A model generated the notes under the pieces. The model was not told the origin of the DNA. It worked only from the letters and a program-made list of their open reading frames with translations, and did not search any database. This document shows positions 28,429 to 41,409 of a DNA stretch of 64,000 bases, piece by piece. This DNA comes from CAWANP01 sp963783445 (GTDB lineage: Bacteria; Chloroflexota; Anaerolineae; JAAYZQ01), in the NCBI GenBank assembly GCA_963783445.1, contig CAWANP010000014.1, positions 119,569 to 183,568 of the forward strand, given 5' to 3'. The position numbers and the translations under genes were made by a program. Position 1 is the stretch's first letter, and the number at the start of each line of letters is the position of its first letter.

Positions 28429-31400
28429 GTGCCCCGTCTATCTATCTTTCTGCTTGGGCCCTTGCAGGTGACCCTGGATGGAGAACCGGTCACCAGCTTT
28501 GAGTCGGACAAGGTACGGGCGCTTCTGGCCTACCTGGCCGTCGAGAACAGCGTGCCGCACCGACGCGAGAGGCTGGCCGGGCTGCTGTGGCCCGAACAAC
28601 CGGAGCAGGCTGCTCGCACCAACCTGCGCCACGTTCTGGCCAATCTGCGCAAAGTGCTTGGAGACTATGGGGCGACGCCTCCCGTCCTTCTTATCTCCCG
28701 GCAGACCATCCAGTTCAACCGCGCCAGCGATGCGTGGGTCGATGCCTGGGCCTTCGCTGACCTCGTGCAAAGGGATCAGCACGCGAGGGAGCAAACTGTC
28801 CGCCGACAAAAAGATGCCGCCAAACTGTACCGCGGCGGATTCCTGGAGGGCTTTTCCCTTCCTGGCTGCCCCGCCTTTGAGGCGTGGGCGCTTTTGGAGG
28901 GGGAGCGATTGCGGCGCATGGCTCTGGAGGCCCTCAGTCGCCTGAGTGACGGGTACGAGGGGCAGGGCAACTTTGACCTCGCGCTGGAGTGCTCCCGGCG
29001 GCAGATAGAGATCGAGCCCTGGCTGGAAGCCGCCCACCGGCAGGTCATGCGGCTTCTGGCTCTCTGCAGCCAGCGAGGTGCTGCGCTGGCCCAGTACGAG
29101 ACCTGCCGGCGCCTCCTGGTCGAGGAGCTGGGCGTCGAGCCCGGGGTGGAAACGACGCAGCTTTACGAACAGATCCGGGACAGCGCACCAGAGTTCTCTG
29201 CGGCGGCGCCCACCCCATTTCAGAAAGTCATGCCCTCCAGAGAGTTGGCCACGGGCTTGCAGGTGCAGCCACGTGAGAGGGTACCTGAATCCCAGCATGC
29301 ACGTGCCCTTGTGTACAATCTGCCGCCCCAACCCACACCCTTCTACGGACGCGAGGATGAGCTGTCGCGACTGGAGAGGCTCTTTGGCGACCCTGCCGCG
29401 CACCTGGTGGTAGTCGTCGGGCCAGGCGGTATCGGCAAAACGCGACTGGCTCTGGCGGCGGGTGCTCAAGCCGCCGAGAGCCAACGCACAGCACGGGCTG
29501 AAGACTCGACCAGGGATTTTCCCCACGGCATCGTCTTTGTGCGGCTGGCCGCCTTGACCTCGCCCGAAGACATTGCTCCCGCAATCGCCCAAGCCCTCGA
29601 TGCCCGCCTGACGAGGGGGCCGGAACAACTGCTGGACGTCCTACGCCGGAAACAGATTCTCCTCATCCTGGACAACTTTGAGCACCTGCCTGCCGGAATC
29701 GATTTATTGGTCGATATTATCCGTGCTGCTCCTGGCGTCAAGATACTGGTCACCTCCCGTGAGCGGTTGCGCCTGCGTGGCGAGAACGTATTGCGGCTTC
29801 GAGGGCTGGCTTACCCGGAGTGCGATTCTGCGCCGGCAAACCTCTTGGATGTGGAAGCTTATCCAGCCATCAAGCTGTTTCTCGGCACTGTGCGTCGTGT
29901 CCATCCGGAGTTCGCGCCTGATCGGGACGAGCTGGCAGCAGTGATGCAGATCTGCTGTCTTGTTGAGGGCATGCCCCTGGCGCTGGAATTGGCCGCATCT
30001 TGGGCCGATGCCCTTTCCCTGAGCGATATTCTGGCCGAGGCACGGCAAAGTCTGGGCTTCTTGCAGGCGGAATGGCCCGATCTACCCGTACGGCAGCGCA
30101 GCATGCGGGCCGTGTTCGATGCCTCGTGGCAGAGGCTCAGCCAGACAGATCAGGCTGCCTTCTGCCAACTGTCCGTGTTCCGGGGTGGTTTTTCGCGGGG
30201 TGCTTCCGGACAGGTGATGACGGTGGCCGAAGCTACCCCCCACCTTTTGGCGGCGCTCGTTCGCAAGTCCTTCCTGCAGCACGATTCGCTTGCAGGGCGC
30301 TACCAGATCCATGAATTACTGCGCCAGTACGGGGCCGAGAAGCTGGCCAATGATCCGGCGCTCGAGGCCGCGGTGCGTGACCAACACAGTCGCTACTACT
30401 CTGACCTGCTGGCTCGGCAGAATACAGGCGTTGAGGAAGGACGACTTCACGATGTCATGCTGGCAATCCAGGCCGACATCGAGAACGTCCGTGCAGCCTG
30501 CATCTGGGCTGCCGCCGAAGGGAGACTCAAGCGACTGGAGCCAGCCGTCAACCACCTGGGCTGGTTCTACTATCGCTTATATGCGGACTTTCAACAGGGA
30601 GAGAGCACCTTCAGGCGCCTGAGCGATGCATTGACCGCGATGCAGACCAGCCCGTCGCCGGCCACAGCCAGCACACAGCGCGCAACGGCCAGAATCCTAG
30701 CCTGGCGCTCCATGTTCCGCATAGTGGCCATGGACCTGCAGACCGGCCGTGGCCTGCTCCAGGAAAGCCTGGCGCTCCTCGAGGGGCCAGCCCTGGCCAC
30801 TGAGGACACAACCTTCGAGCGAGCCTTCATCTTCTGGGAGTCTGGCTACCTTCGCCTCTACACCGACGCCGCAGAGGCGCGGCAGCGCTTCGCCAGGGCC
30901 GTCGAGCTCTACCGGCAGGCCGGCCACAAGTTGGGCCTGGCCTATGGACTACTGGCCTTGGGCCGTGCTGCCAGCGTTTTGGGAGCGCTGGAGGAGGCGC
31001 GGGACGCGATCACCCAGAGCATCGCCTTGTTCCGGGACATGGGGAGCCCCGTCGGGGAGAGCGAATCGACGGCGACGCTGGCAAATCGGGTTGCCATCAG
31101 GCAGTTCCGGTTTCAGGAGGCGGAAGACCTGATACAGCGGAGCCTGTCTCTGACCAGGGGGCAAGCCGCTTTGGCACCGCTCTTGGACTCGGACAACTCT
31201 GCTTGGTGCAGCTTCTCACCGGCCGGTTCGTTGAGGCTGCCACTTCCTCGGCGGATTCCACTGCCATTTTTGAGGATCTGGGCCGCCAGGTGCCCGTGGT
31301 TCGATACTCGATTCCCTTGGCCCGGGCCCTGCTGCATGCCGGAGCGTATGGCGCAGCTTGCGACAAAGCCAAAGAGGCTGTGTCACTGGCTCGGGAAGTG

Positions 31401-31910
31401 GGTTGGGACAGGGGGGTCAGCTACGGAAAACTGGTGCTCGGCGAGGTGGCGCTGGCCGAATCTGCCTATGCCCAATCATACCAGGCGCTGCAAGAAAGCC
31501 TGACCGTTCTGAGTCGAATTGTCGAAGATCCGTGGGACGTTCACCACGCGGCCTGGCTGGGCCTGGCAGCCCGCGGTCTTGGGGGCAAGTCTGAGGCGTG
31601 GCGGTATCTCGTTTCCGCGCTGGACTGGTCCAGCAAGAACCCACAGTTTATGGAGCTGATGGTTGCTCTGGCAGGCATCGCGCTCCTGCTGGCCGACGAG
31701 GGGGAGGCGGAGCGAGCGACTGAGCTGTACGCCCTGGCGTCACGCCATTCGCTCGTGGCGAATTCGCGCTGGTTTGAGGACGTGATCGGACGGCACGTCT
31801 CCGCGGTCGCCGGGAACCTGCCGCCGCAGGTTGTGGCCACGGCCCAGGAGCGCGGCCGGGGCTGGGACCTGGAGGCGACCGTGTGCGAGCTCTTGATTGA
31901 CTTGTCATAG
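28429..31910 (+). CDS. BTAD/NB-ARC/TPR transcriptional regulator (AfsR/SARP-like), one frameshift
   Basis: Large STAND regulator. An N-terminal winged-helix DNA-binding domain (LSIFLLGPLQVTLDGEPV ... SDKVRALLAYLAVE) is followed by the BTAD helical domain (AALAQYETCRRLLVEELGVE), an NB-ARC-type ATPase (Walker A VVGPGGIGKTRLALAAG, Walker B ILLILDNFEHL, then VTSRERLRLRGE) and a C-terminal TPR array. GTG 28429 has GGGGGTGG upstream and begins exactly at the domain; the frame upstream to 28240 is unconvincing. The frame breaks near 31150 and continues one frame over (ALGLGQLCLVQLLTGRFVEA) to TAG 31910, giving about 1160 residues. It diverges from the SGNH-like lipoprotein gene, a possible target. 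Confidence 0.85.
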
Positions 31911-32005
31911 GGCTTCCGGCAGCTAGGGCTAGTTCCGCCGGTGGCGACTTGGGCCCTCGCGGCGCCAGACCGACCCGGCTGCCATGTAAGGGACCTGGTG
32001 CAATT

Positions 32006-32168
32006 GGGGGCTTGAGCGAGAGCGGCAGCCTTCACAAGTTCAGAAATCCGAACTCGAGGAAGAATTCGGATTTCAATATCTCTCCGCGTATTTGGGCCAG
32101 GGCGGGTCCGGTACGATAGTGCTCAACACAGCACAAGGCCGGGCTCCGAAGCCCGGCCTTGTGCTGTA
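32006..32168. repeat. two-hairpin intergenic repeat, copy 2
   Basis: Hairpin 1: GAAATCCGAACTC (32043-32055) and GAATTCGGATTTC (32062-32074), one mismatch. Hairpin 2 is a perfect 18-base stem: ACAGCACAAGGCCGGGCT (32128-32145) with its complement at 32150-32167, loop CCGA. Leading text CGAGAGCGGCAGCCTTCAC matches copy 1 (26888-27008); the spacer between the hairpins is longer here. It lies between the regulator and the AT-richer cassette. Confidence 0.8.
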
Positions 32169-32247
32169 CGGACAAGACCTTGTCTTTTGCATTTCTCTCT
32201 TTTGCGTGATCCGTTCTCAAATTCAAGTTTCGCTGTCTGTACAAGAT

Positions 32248-32862
32248 TCAGACCCTTAGCGAGCCACGGAATCCCCTGGCGGCATAGTAAGAGGCTGCAC
32301 CGTTGTGATACACGAAGACATGGTCGTAGCGACGATCACAAAAGAGGGCGCCGCCGAGTTTTCTAATATCAGAAGGTGTTTTCACCCAGCTCGACGTTTT
32401 CGTGTCGAAATTTCCAAGTTTCTGCAACTCTCGATATTGCTCTTCCGATAAAAGCTCAATGCCCATGGCAGTTGCCATATCAATCGCGTTATCCTCAGGT
32501 TTGAATTTCTTCCTTGCCTCCAGCCCTTCACGGTCGTAACAAACACTCCTGCGGCCTTTGGGACTTTCCGCCGAACAATCATAAAAAATGTATTCGCCCG
32601 TCTTTATATCACAACCAACAACGTCCGGTTCACCGCCAGTTCTTTCCATTTCATTGAGTGACCAGAGTTTTTCAGTATTAGCTTCCAGCTTTGCTTGTAC
32701 TTTAGCCCATTCAAGACCTTCATGGCGGTTCACGTTTTTCTCAAAACGGGCTTTCAAAGCTCTGAGTAGTTCTTCACGTCGTTCTGCTTCCATGTCTTTT
32801 GCTCTTTGCCTTTCTATCTGTTTGATTTGCCGTTGCTCGCCCAGCCTTCTGAGGTGGGTCAT
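32248..32862 (-). CDS. DUF4256-family protein
   Basis: 204-residue soluble protein of the DUF4256 family, recognised from the run KLWSLNEMERTGGEPDVVG, YIFYDCSAESPKGRRSVCYD, GIELLSEEQYRELQKLG, FDTKTSSWVKTPSDIRKLG and VFVYHNGAASYYAARGFRGS. Function of the family is unknown. The ATG at 32862 overlaps the stop of the upstream membrane gene (ATGA), so the two are translationally coupled; a longer frame to 32976 would lie inside that gene. The N-terminal 40 residues are highly charged (QIKQIERQRAKDMEAERREE). Base composition is clearly more AT-rich than its surroundings, suggesting transfer. Confidence 0.88.
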   Translation of the reverse strand: MTHLRRLGEQRQIKQIERQRAKDMEAERREELLRALKARFEKNVNRHEGLEWAKVQAKLEANTEKLWSLNEMERTGGEPDVVGCDIKTGEYIFYDCSAESPKGRRSVCYDREGLEARKKFKPEDNAIDMATAMGIELLSEEQYRELQKLGNFDTKTSSWVKTPSDIRKLGGALFCDRRYDHVFVYHNGAASYYAARGFRGSLRV

Positions 32863-33296
32863 TTTTCGATTGTCAAATGGGTACTTTTTCGCTTGACAAA
32901 AACAAGATTCGTGATTAGCGCCTTGGAAGAAATCACGAACAAATAGATAGCCAATGCCGCTAGACCTATCATCCAAAGAGGTGTGAATAAACTCAACACA
33001 ATCAAGATGATGAAGAATGCAACTATCCCCGCGTAAGTTTTGAATTTACCTGTTTCGCCTTTCCTCACCATTGCCTTTATATTTGCATTGATCAGTCCGC
33101 TTACTACTATCCAGATTACACCCGTACCGAGAATAGCCATAAGCAGTAAAGATGAAAATGACATAACAGGGCTACTCATTGAGATCTGGCCAGCATCTGC
33201 CATGTGGCCCATCCTAACCAATAGAATTGCAGATAGGATACTTATGGGAAGGGCAACTACATTTGCTATGTGGTACAGTTTTTCTTTGTTACTCAT
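32859..33296 (-). CDS. four-helix membrane protein coupled to DUF4256
   Basis: 145-residue membrane protein starting MSNKEKLYHIANV, with hydrophobic segments about 9-27 (VVALPISILSAILLV), 43-67 (MSFSSLLLMAILGTGVIWIV), 87-105 (YAGIVAFFIILIVLSLF) and 108-130. GAGGGGTG six bases upstream sets ATG 33296. Its stop overlaps the DUF4256 start by four bases, so they form one operon. AT-richer than the flanks. No family recognised. Confidence 0.75.
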   Translation of the reverse strand: MSNKEKLYHIANVVALPISILSAILLVRMGHMADAGQISMSSPVMSFSSLLLMAILGTGVIWIVVSGLINANIKAMVRKGETGKFKTYAGIVAFFIILIVLSLFTPLWMIGLAALAIYLFVISSKALITNLVFVKRKSTHLTIEK

Positions 33297-33332
33297 TTTA
33301 CACCCCTCAAGCACCCACTGATAATTGAGCTT

Positions 33333-33755
33333 GGCCCCATCCTTTGGACCACGGATCGGTGAAAATAAGGTGAACGCCTATCGGCTTGGAAACGAGCTGA
33401 TCAGACACAGTGTACCTCGGCCGGCGTCCGATAGTCCAGGCTCTGATGCAGACGTTCATGATTGTAGAAACGGAAGTAGGCATGCAATCCCATTTCCAGG
33501 TCCGGGACAGAACCATAGCCCACGAGATAGATGTTCTCGTACTTGACGGTGCGCTACAAGCGTTCGACGAATACGTTGTCCAAGGCTCGGCCTCGGCCAT
33601 CCATGCTGATCCGGATGGTGGCCGCTTCCAGGGCGACTTGGAACTTGAATTCGGCGCTGAAGAGCCGGCGTTTCTTGGACATGTTTGCACCTCCACGTGC
33701 TGTGCCATTATACACCCATTCCTTCACCTTAGCACATGGTCCAGTTTTTGGGGCC
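33333..33755 (-). mobile_element. internally deleted IS3-family element with both terminal repeats
   Basis: Ends GGCCCCATCCTTTGGACCA (33333-33351) and the complement of GGCCCCAAAAACTGGACCA (33737-33755) match at 14 of 19 positions. Inside on the minus strand, the frame from ATG 33682 starts like OrfA (MSKKRRLFSAEFKFQVALEA) and jumps directly to the OrfB C-terminus (MDGRGRALDNVFVERL, then RTVKYENIYL and FYNHERLHQSLDYRTPAEV), ending at 33401. A TAG replaces the conserved Trp after VERL. About 1 kb is missing, including the first part of the DDE domain, so it cannot move alone but could be moved in trans. Confidence 0.8.
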
Positions 33756-33833
33756 AATTACCGGGATGCTATTCATGGGTAACCGGAAAGAGGGTTCGTT
33801 GTGGGCAGTTGTGTGAACATGCATGAAAATAAT

Positions 33834-33859
33834 AAGGCCGGGCGTCAACGCCCGGCCTT
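33834..33859 (-). terminator. intrinsic terminator of ppdK
   Basis: AAGGCCGGGCG and CGCCCGGCCTT form an 11-base stem with a 4-base loop. On the minus strand it is followed by ATTATTTT and lies 24 bases after the ppdK stop. Confidence 0.8.
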
Positions 33860-33882
33860 GTGACACACAGGTTTCTTGCAGA

Positions 33883-36690
<2,808 letters not shown>

Positions 36691-36792
36691 GACTGCTAGA
36701 TCCTCCTTGGTATTCACCAGTCGTCGCTGCGGACGATTGCGTTAATGTGGTCTGTGACGTCGGGCACACAACAGGTTGTGGTGCCGGGCGCA

Positions 36793-36821
36793 ATTATACA
36801 AAGTTTGAGGGTATTTGGCAA
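36793..36821 (-). promoter_or_regulatory. sigma70-like promoter of ppdK
   Basis: TTGCCA (36821-36816), 17-base spacer, TATAAT (36798-36793); leader of about 95 bases to ATG 36690. Confidence 0.75.
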
Positions 36822-36867
36822 AACGATGGGCGAGGTTGGCACTCAAGGGCGGCGACTGCTGCTGGTT

Positions 36868-36922
36868 GGCGTGGATCACAGGTCCCGTGGAGGCAGGGGA
36901 AGCGCAGGACTGTGGTCCTGCG
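36868..36922 (+). repeat. dispersed repeat, copy 1
   Basis: GCGTGGATCACAGGTCCC, GGAGGC and GGTCCTGC match 43668-43725 (GCGTGGAGTACAAGTCCTG, GGAGGC, GGTCCTGC) at the same spacing. It includes the hairpin GCGCAGGAC-TGTG-GTCCTGCGC. About 70% identity over ~55 bases; no coding role seen. Confidence 0.45.
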
Positions 36923-37034
36923 CGAGCTATTAGGCAACAATGGCTCTAGGCGGACCACAGTCCGCCGGTCTGCGCATCTGGCTGACGGATGTGTGGGCGG
37001 AAACGCGATGCGCGCTCACTGGCCGTGCTGGCGC

Positions 37035-37454
37035 TTAGGATGGCCCCGGTACCGCGCTGAGCTGCTGCATCAGGCTGAGCATGTCGCCCACGGCCCAGTG
37101 TTCGGTGATTTTGCCGCCCCTGACGGTCAGGATGTCGATGTTGTCGAACGACACTTTGTTCCCGGTGGCGGGAATGCCCAAGAATGGGCCCAGATGAGTG
37201 CCGTGGAAAGTCTTGAAGGTCATCACCTTGTCCCCTTCGGCCAGTTGCTGGCGAATGGTGAAATGCATGTCGGGGAAGGCCGCGAACATCATGGTAAAGA
37301 ATGCCCGGGTACCTTCCGTATTGGGCGGGTCTGTCATGCCGCTGTGATCGATCATCTCCGGATCATAAAGCTCGTCGAGCGCAGCCAAGTTGTGCTGGTT
37401 CTGCACCTCCTCGACAAAGCGGCGCACTAGTTTTTTGTTCTCTTGCAGTGACAT
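37035..37454 (-). CDS. ester cyclase / SnoaL-like protein
   Basis: 139-residue cone-fold protein of the SnoaL-like ester-cyclase family: NKKLVRRFVEEVQNQHNLAA, DELYDPEMIDHSG, FFTMMFAAFPDMHFTI, GDKVMTFKTFHGTHLG, GIPATGNKVSFDNIDILTVR, GKITEHWAVGDML. Family proteins act in polyketide cyclisation or as small-molecule isomerases, but most environmental members are uncharacterised. AGGGG eight bases upstream supports ATG 37454. It starts 25 bases after the stop of the BTAD/AAA regulator and is probably cotranscribed with it. Confidence 0.85.
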   Translation of the reverse strand: MSLQENKKLVRRFVEEVQNQHNLAALDELYDPEMIDHSGMTDPPNTEGTRAFFTMMFAAFPDMHFTIRQQLAEGDKVMTFKTFHGTHLGPFLGIPATGNKVSFDNIDILTVRGGKITEHWAVGDMLSLMQQLSAVPGPS

Positions 37455-37479
37455 GGAGAGTCCCCTTTCAGTTGATTGC

Positions 37480-40400
37480 TCAGGCCAGTACCTCTAGCAG
37501 GGCGCCGGCCGCCTGTAGATCGTGGGCCTGGAAGCCCTCGTCGAAGCGATTGTAGACCTCTGCCAGTACCTGCCGCGCCGCCTGGCACCGGTCCTGGCCC
37601 TGCCACAGCCGGGCCAGGCTGGTGGCCGCCCGCAGCTCGAGCATCCTGGCCTCCTGGCCGCGCGCCGTGTCCATGGCCTGGCGGAAGTGTGCTACGGCGC
37701 GGCTGCCGTCTCGACCCTCGGCTCTGGCCAGCTCTCCCTCCAGCCTGTGCAATTCCGCCAGCCAGTAGCGGTCGGCGCCGTTCTTGACAATGGTGCGGGC
37801 TGCCGATACGGCGCCGGTCGCCTCTGTCTGCATCTCTAACTTCAAGCAGGCTTCCGCCCGCAAACCGAGGAAAAAGGGCACAAAGTGCGTAAAGCCTCTC
37901 GCCTGCCACGCGGCCGTGCCATCCCGCAACTGGGCCAATCCCTCTGCCTTCTGTCCCAGCTCGATCAAGGCCCAGCCGCGCAGTGCCGTGGCCAACGCCG
38001 TCCAGCTTGGCAGCCCGTACAGTTGCCCCAGCCTGACGGCTGCTTCTGCGTGGTCAAAGGTCGCTCCCACGTCATGGCGGATGCAGGCATGTTTGGCCAG
38101 ATGACAGTGGCAAAGCGCGAGGCTGGCGGGATGTGTCATCGACCGCCTCAACTTGCGCAGGTTTCGGCTCTGGATCAGCGCCTGATCCGGGTAGCCCAGC
38201 AGGTACAGCGTGATGCCCAGCAAGCCCAGGCAGGCGACGGCCGGGTCGTGGCCGAAGCGATAGGCGTGGCTCTCATGCTGCGTTATGTCGTAGAGGGAAG
38301 CACCTCGCTCCCAGAACGCCCGCGATTCTTTCAGCCGCCCCTGAATGAGCAAGTGCCCGCCCATCTGGCGATAGGCCTCGATCAACAAATTGTTGTCCTG
38401 GGCGGCGCGGGCGATGGCGAGCAACTGCTCAGTCAGCTCCCGCTCTGTCTCGACATCCCCCCGCAGCCCATAGTGGCGGCCAAGCGCGACCAGCGAGGTA
38501 AAGAGCTCAGGTGTTTGCCCGAGCTTCCGGCATAGATCGCGCGCCCGATCGTAAACACGCCCGGTTTCCGGTGATGCGTAACCATAGACAACCGTCATGG
38601 GCAAACCCAGAGCAATCTGCAACTCGATCTCCTGCTGCAGGCGCCGGTCTGTACCGGGAAGGGTGTGGAGGACATCGAGCCCCCGGCGATAGTAGGCGAT
38701 GGCTTCCTGGTTGGCGGATTGGCGCACGGCCTGCTGTCCGGCTTGCAGCAGGTAGGTCACGGCCTTTTCGCACAATGACCAGATCGGCGGGGCAGGCTCG
38801 CTCGAAATGGTAGGCCAGCTCCCCGGCCCTCGCCTTCAGTTCTGCCGCGTGAAGGGTCTCGATGGCCGTCCCCGCCTGGGCGTGCAGACGCAGGCGATGG
38901 GGACGCGGCAAGGACTGGTAAACGACCTCCTGGATCTTGTGATGGGTGAAGGCGAAATCGCTGTCGCCGGCTGCGGCCCTCTCCTCGATCAGCCGCCGGC
39001 GCAGCAGGCCATCCAGTGCCTCGAGGGTCGCCTCTTCGCCCCGACCCCAGGCCGCGTTGAGCAGATCAAAGTCAAACTCTCGGCCGAGTACGGCCGCCAG
39101 GCGCAGCGCTTCCTGCGCCTTTTCCTCCAGACGCCGAGTCCGTGCCTGGATCACCTCGCTCACGCTGGCCGGCAGCGGCAGTGCGCCGGCGCTGATCCCG
39201 GCAAAGTCGCCCTGCCAGGTGCCTTCCTCCAGACGGATCACGTCCGTTTCAAAGAGCGCCTTGACGATTTCTATCAGGAAGAAGGGGTTGCCTTCCGTCT
39301 CGCGATACAGCCGCCCCGCCAGCGGCAGCACCGCTTCACCGGCCCCGGACATTTCCACGATCATCGTCTCCACGGCCTCTGGCGGGAGGCGCGGCAGGCG
39401 GAGCGGCCTGGCCAGCCCTTCGCGGGCCAATCGCCGGCGCAGAGCCCGCAATGGATGCCCGGAGCCGATGGCTTCGGGCCGGAAGGTACCAACGATCAGA
39501 ACAGCGTGGCCTGCCAGGTGGCGGGCCAGGTGGTGCACCAGCCCCAGCGTGGACTCGCCAGCCCAATGAAGGTCTTCTAGCACGAGCAGGACTGGTGCGC
39601 GGGAGGCGAGTTCTGCCAGAACATGGGAAATTCCTGCAAAGAGGCGCACCTGCTCCTGGGCCAGGCCAGGCCCCCCAGACTCCTGCTGGGGATGTGCTCT
39701 GTCCCCTTCGACTGGGCTCAGGGCAGGTCCTTCGACTGGGCTCAGGGCAGGTCCTTCGACCGGGCTCAGGGCAGGTCCTTCGACTGACGATTTGGGGATT
39801 GCCACCGCGAGGCCTCGTGGCGGTGCTTCAGTCGCTCCGCTTCTTCGCGACGACGGAACAGCAGAAGCAGAGCGTTCCAGCACATCAGGCACCAACCGGG
39901 CCACCTCGCCCAGCGCCCAGGCGGGAAACGCTGCCAGCTCACTGTCTGATAGGGCCGGCAGTGCGCTGTGCAGTGCTTCGGTGAAGGGCTGGTAGGGCAG
40001 GACGCGCTCAAACTCGTAGCAGCGGCCCCAGAGCACACGCGCACCCTGCCAGCGCAGCTGGCTGGCAATCTCTTCCACCAGACGCGTCTTGCCCACACCG
40101 ACCTCGCCGCCGATGAGGACCAGTTCGCCCGGGCCCCGTTTGCGCTGCCTGCCATGTGTTATACAGCAGCGCCATCTCCCGCTCCCTGCCAACCAGCCGG
40201 ACGGGCGTGAGCACGTCGAGCGGGCTGCGCCCAGCAGGGACGATCGAGGGTACTTCTATAGGGAGAGCCGGCAGGGCTCCGACTTGAACGTCTCCACCCA
40301 GGATGGCCTGGTGGAGGGCGACTGTCTCGCCCATCGGCTCCGCGTCCAACTCGGCCCGCACGATCTGGCGGCAGCGGTCGTACTGCTCCAGCGCCGCGTT

Positions 40401-40997
40401 GCGCTGGCCGAGGCGACAGTAGGCGCGCATCGCTTGCTGGTGGGCGTCCTCGCGCAGCGGATCGCGGCCCAGCAGGCGCTGGGCCGTGGCCAGGGCGGAT
40501 TGGTGGTCTCCTGCCGCCTCGTAGGCAGCCATCAGCCGGGCCAGTGCCTCGAAAAAGAGGACTTCCAGCCGGTAACGCTCGCCCAGGATCCAGTCGTCGT
40601 AAAAGCCCTCGAGAAAGTCGCCGCGGTACAGGGCAATCGCGGATTGAAGGCCGGCCACGTCTGTCCGCGAGACCTGGGCCTCAAACGCTTCCACGTCGAG
40701 CCAGAGATCGGCCTGCTGGTTGAACTGCACCGTGCGGGCGTCGCTCACGAGGACAGACTTGTCGGGCAGGCAGCGCCGGATGTGCCACAGGGCGGTGGAC
40801 AGGGAGCGGCGCGCGTTGCGATCTGGCCTCTCGGCCCAGAAGAGGCCGACCAACCGGTCTCGGGGCTGGGGCTGGTCGCGGTGGAGGGCCAGGTAGGCGA
40901 GCAGTGAGTGGGACTTTTGCGTGGGCGGCCGGGGCAGCTGCTGGTCACCGCCGCGCATGTCCAGTGGACCCAGAAAGTACAGTTGCAGGCCGGTCAC
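37480..40997 (-). CDS. BTAD/AAA-ATPase/TPR transcriptional regulator, two frameshifts
   Basis: Third large STAND-type regulator of the window (~1170 codons). N-terminal DNA-binding and BTAD domains (LQLYFLGPLDMRGGDQQLPR, FLEGFYDDWILGERYRLEVL, AALEQYDRCRQIVRAELDAE), then an AAA/guanylate-cyclase-associated-type ATPase (VGREREMALLYNTW, Walker A IGGEVGVGKTRLVEEI, Walker B VLLVLEDLHWAGEST), then TPR repeats (SANQEAIAYYRRGLDVLHTL and on). GTG 40997, with GGAGGGAG upstream, begins just before the domain. The frame shifts near 40145 and 38775. Between the ATPase strands it carries an in-frame 24-base tandem repeat (39705-39785) encoding VEGPALSP units. Its own promoter is at 41126-41154. Confidence 0.83.
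39705..39785 (-). repeat. 24-base tandem repeat inside the BTAD/AAA regulator gene
   Basis: Three units beginning CCTTCGACTGGGCTCAGGGC (39705-39728, 39729-39752, 39753-39776; unit 3 has one change) plus a partial fourth. The unit length is a multiple of three, so it adds VEGPALSP repeats in frame on the minus strand. Short repeats containing TTCGAC...GCTCAGGGCAGG occur scattered in other Chloroflexota genomes; that comparison is from memory. Confidence 0.85.
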
Positions 40998-41125
40998 AGC
41001 TCTCCCTCCGGCAACAGGGCCAGGCGCCGGGATGCAGAAGCTCTTCTGCAATGGTCTGCACGATGGAGGGCCCAGAAGAGTCTTGCAGGTGAAATGACAC
41101 GACAAGGATTGCTAAGGACAGTTGT

Positions 41126-41154
41126 ATTGTACCAAATACTGTGACCATGGTCAA
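41126..41154 (-). promoter_or_regulatory. sigma70-like promoter of the BTAD/AAA regulator
   Basis: TTGACC (41154-41149), 17-base spacer ending TGG (extended -10), TACAAT (41131-41126). Leader about 120 bases to GTG 40997. Confidence 0.7.
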
Positions 41155-41335
41155 AGTAGGGCCAGCATTTTCATCGCTTAGAGACCTGCCGCAGGATTCT
41201 GGCGTCAGCGGACCGCCAGACCTCTGTGTTTCAGCCGTGTTCTAGGGCAGAGCCCGCAACTGCGGTAAGATGTCAGGTCCGGTCACTTTACGACTATTCT
41301 GGGGTTGGTGGTGGACTGCAACCCGGGAGCGACGA

Positions 41336-41365
41336 ACCGCCAGGCTTGTCTGCAAGCCTGGCGGT
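41336..41365 (-). terminator. 13-base perfect hairpin after a small gene
   Basis: ACCGCCAGGCTTG (41336-41348) and CAAGCCTGGCGGT (41353-41365), loop TCTG. It lies 45 bases past the stop of the minus-strand gene 41410-41628. T-run absent; terminator or REP-like element. Confidence 0.5.
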
Positions 41366-41409
41366 ACCCTAGCATGGGGGGGAGGGCGTGTCCCGATTCG
41401 CTTCGCGAT

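Larger units (their letters stand above)
36691..37034. other. intergenic interval upstream of ppdK
   Basis: No gene seen in about 340 bases. It holds the ppdK promoter (36793-36821), a dispersed repeat (36868-36922) with a perfect 9-base hairpin GCGCAGGAC / GTCCTGCGC (36901-36922), and otherwise nothing recognised. Confidence 0.5.
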
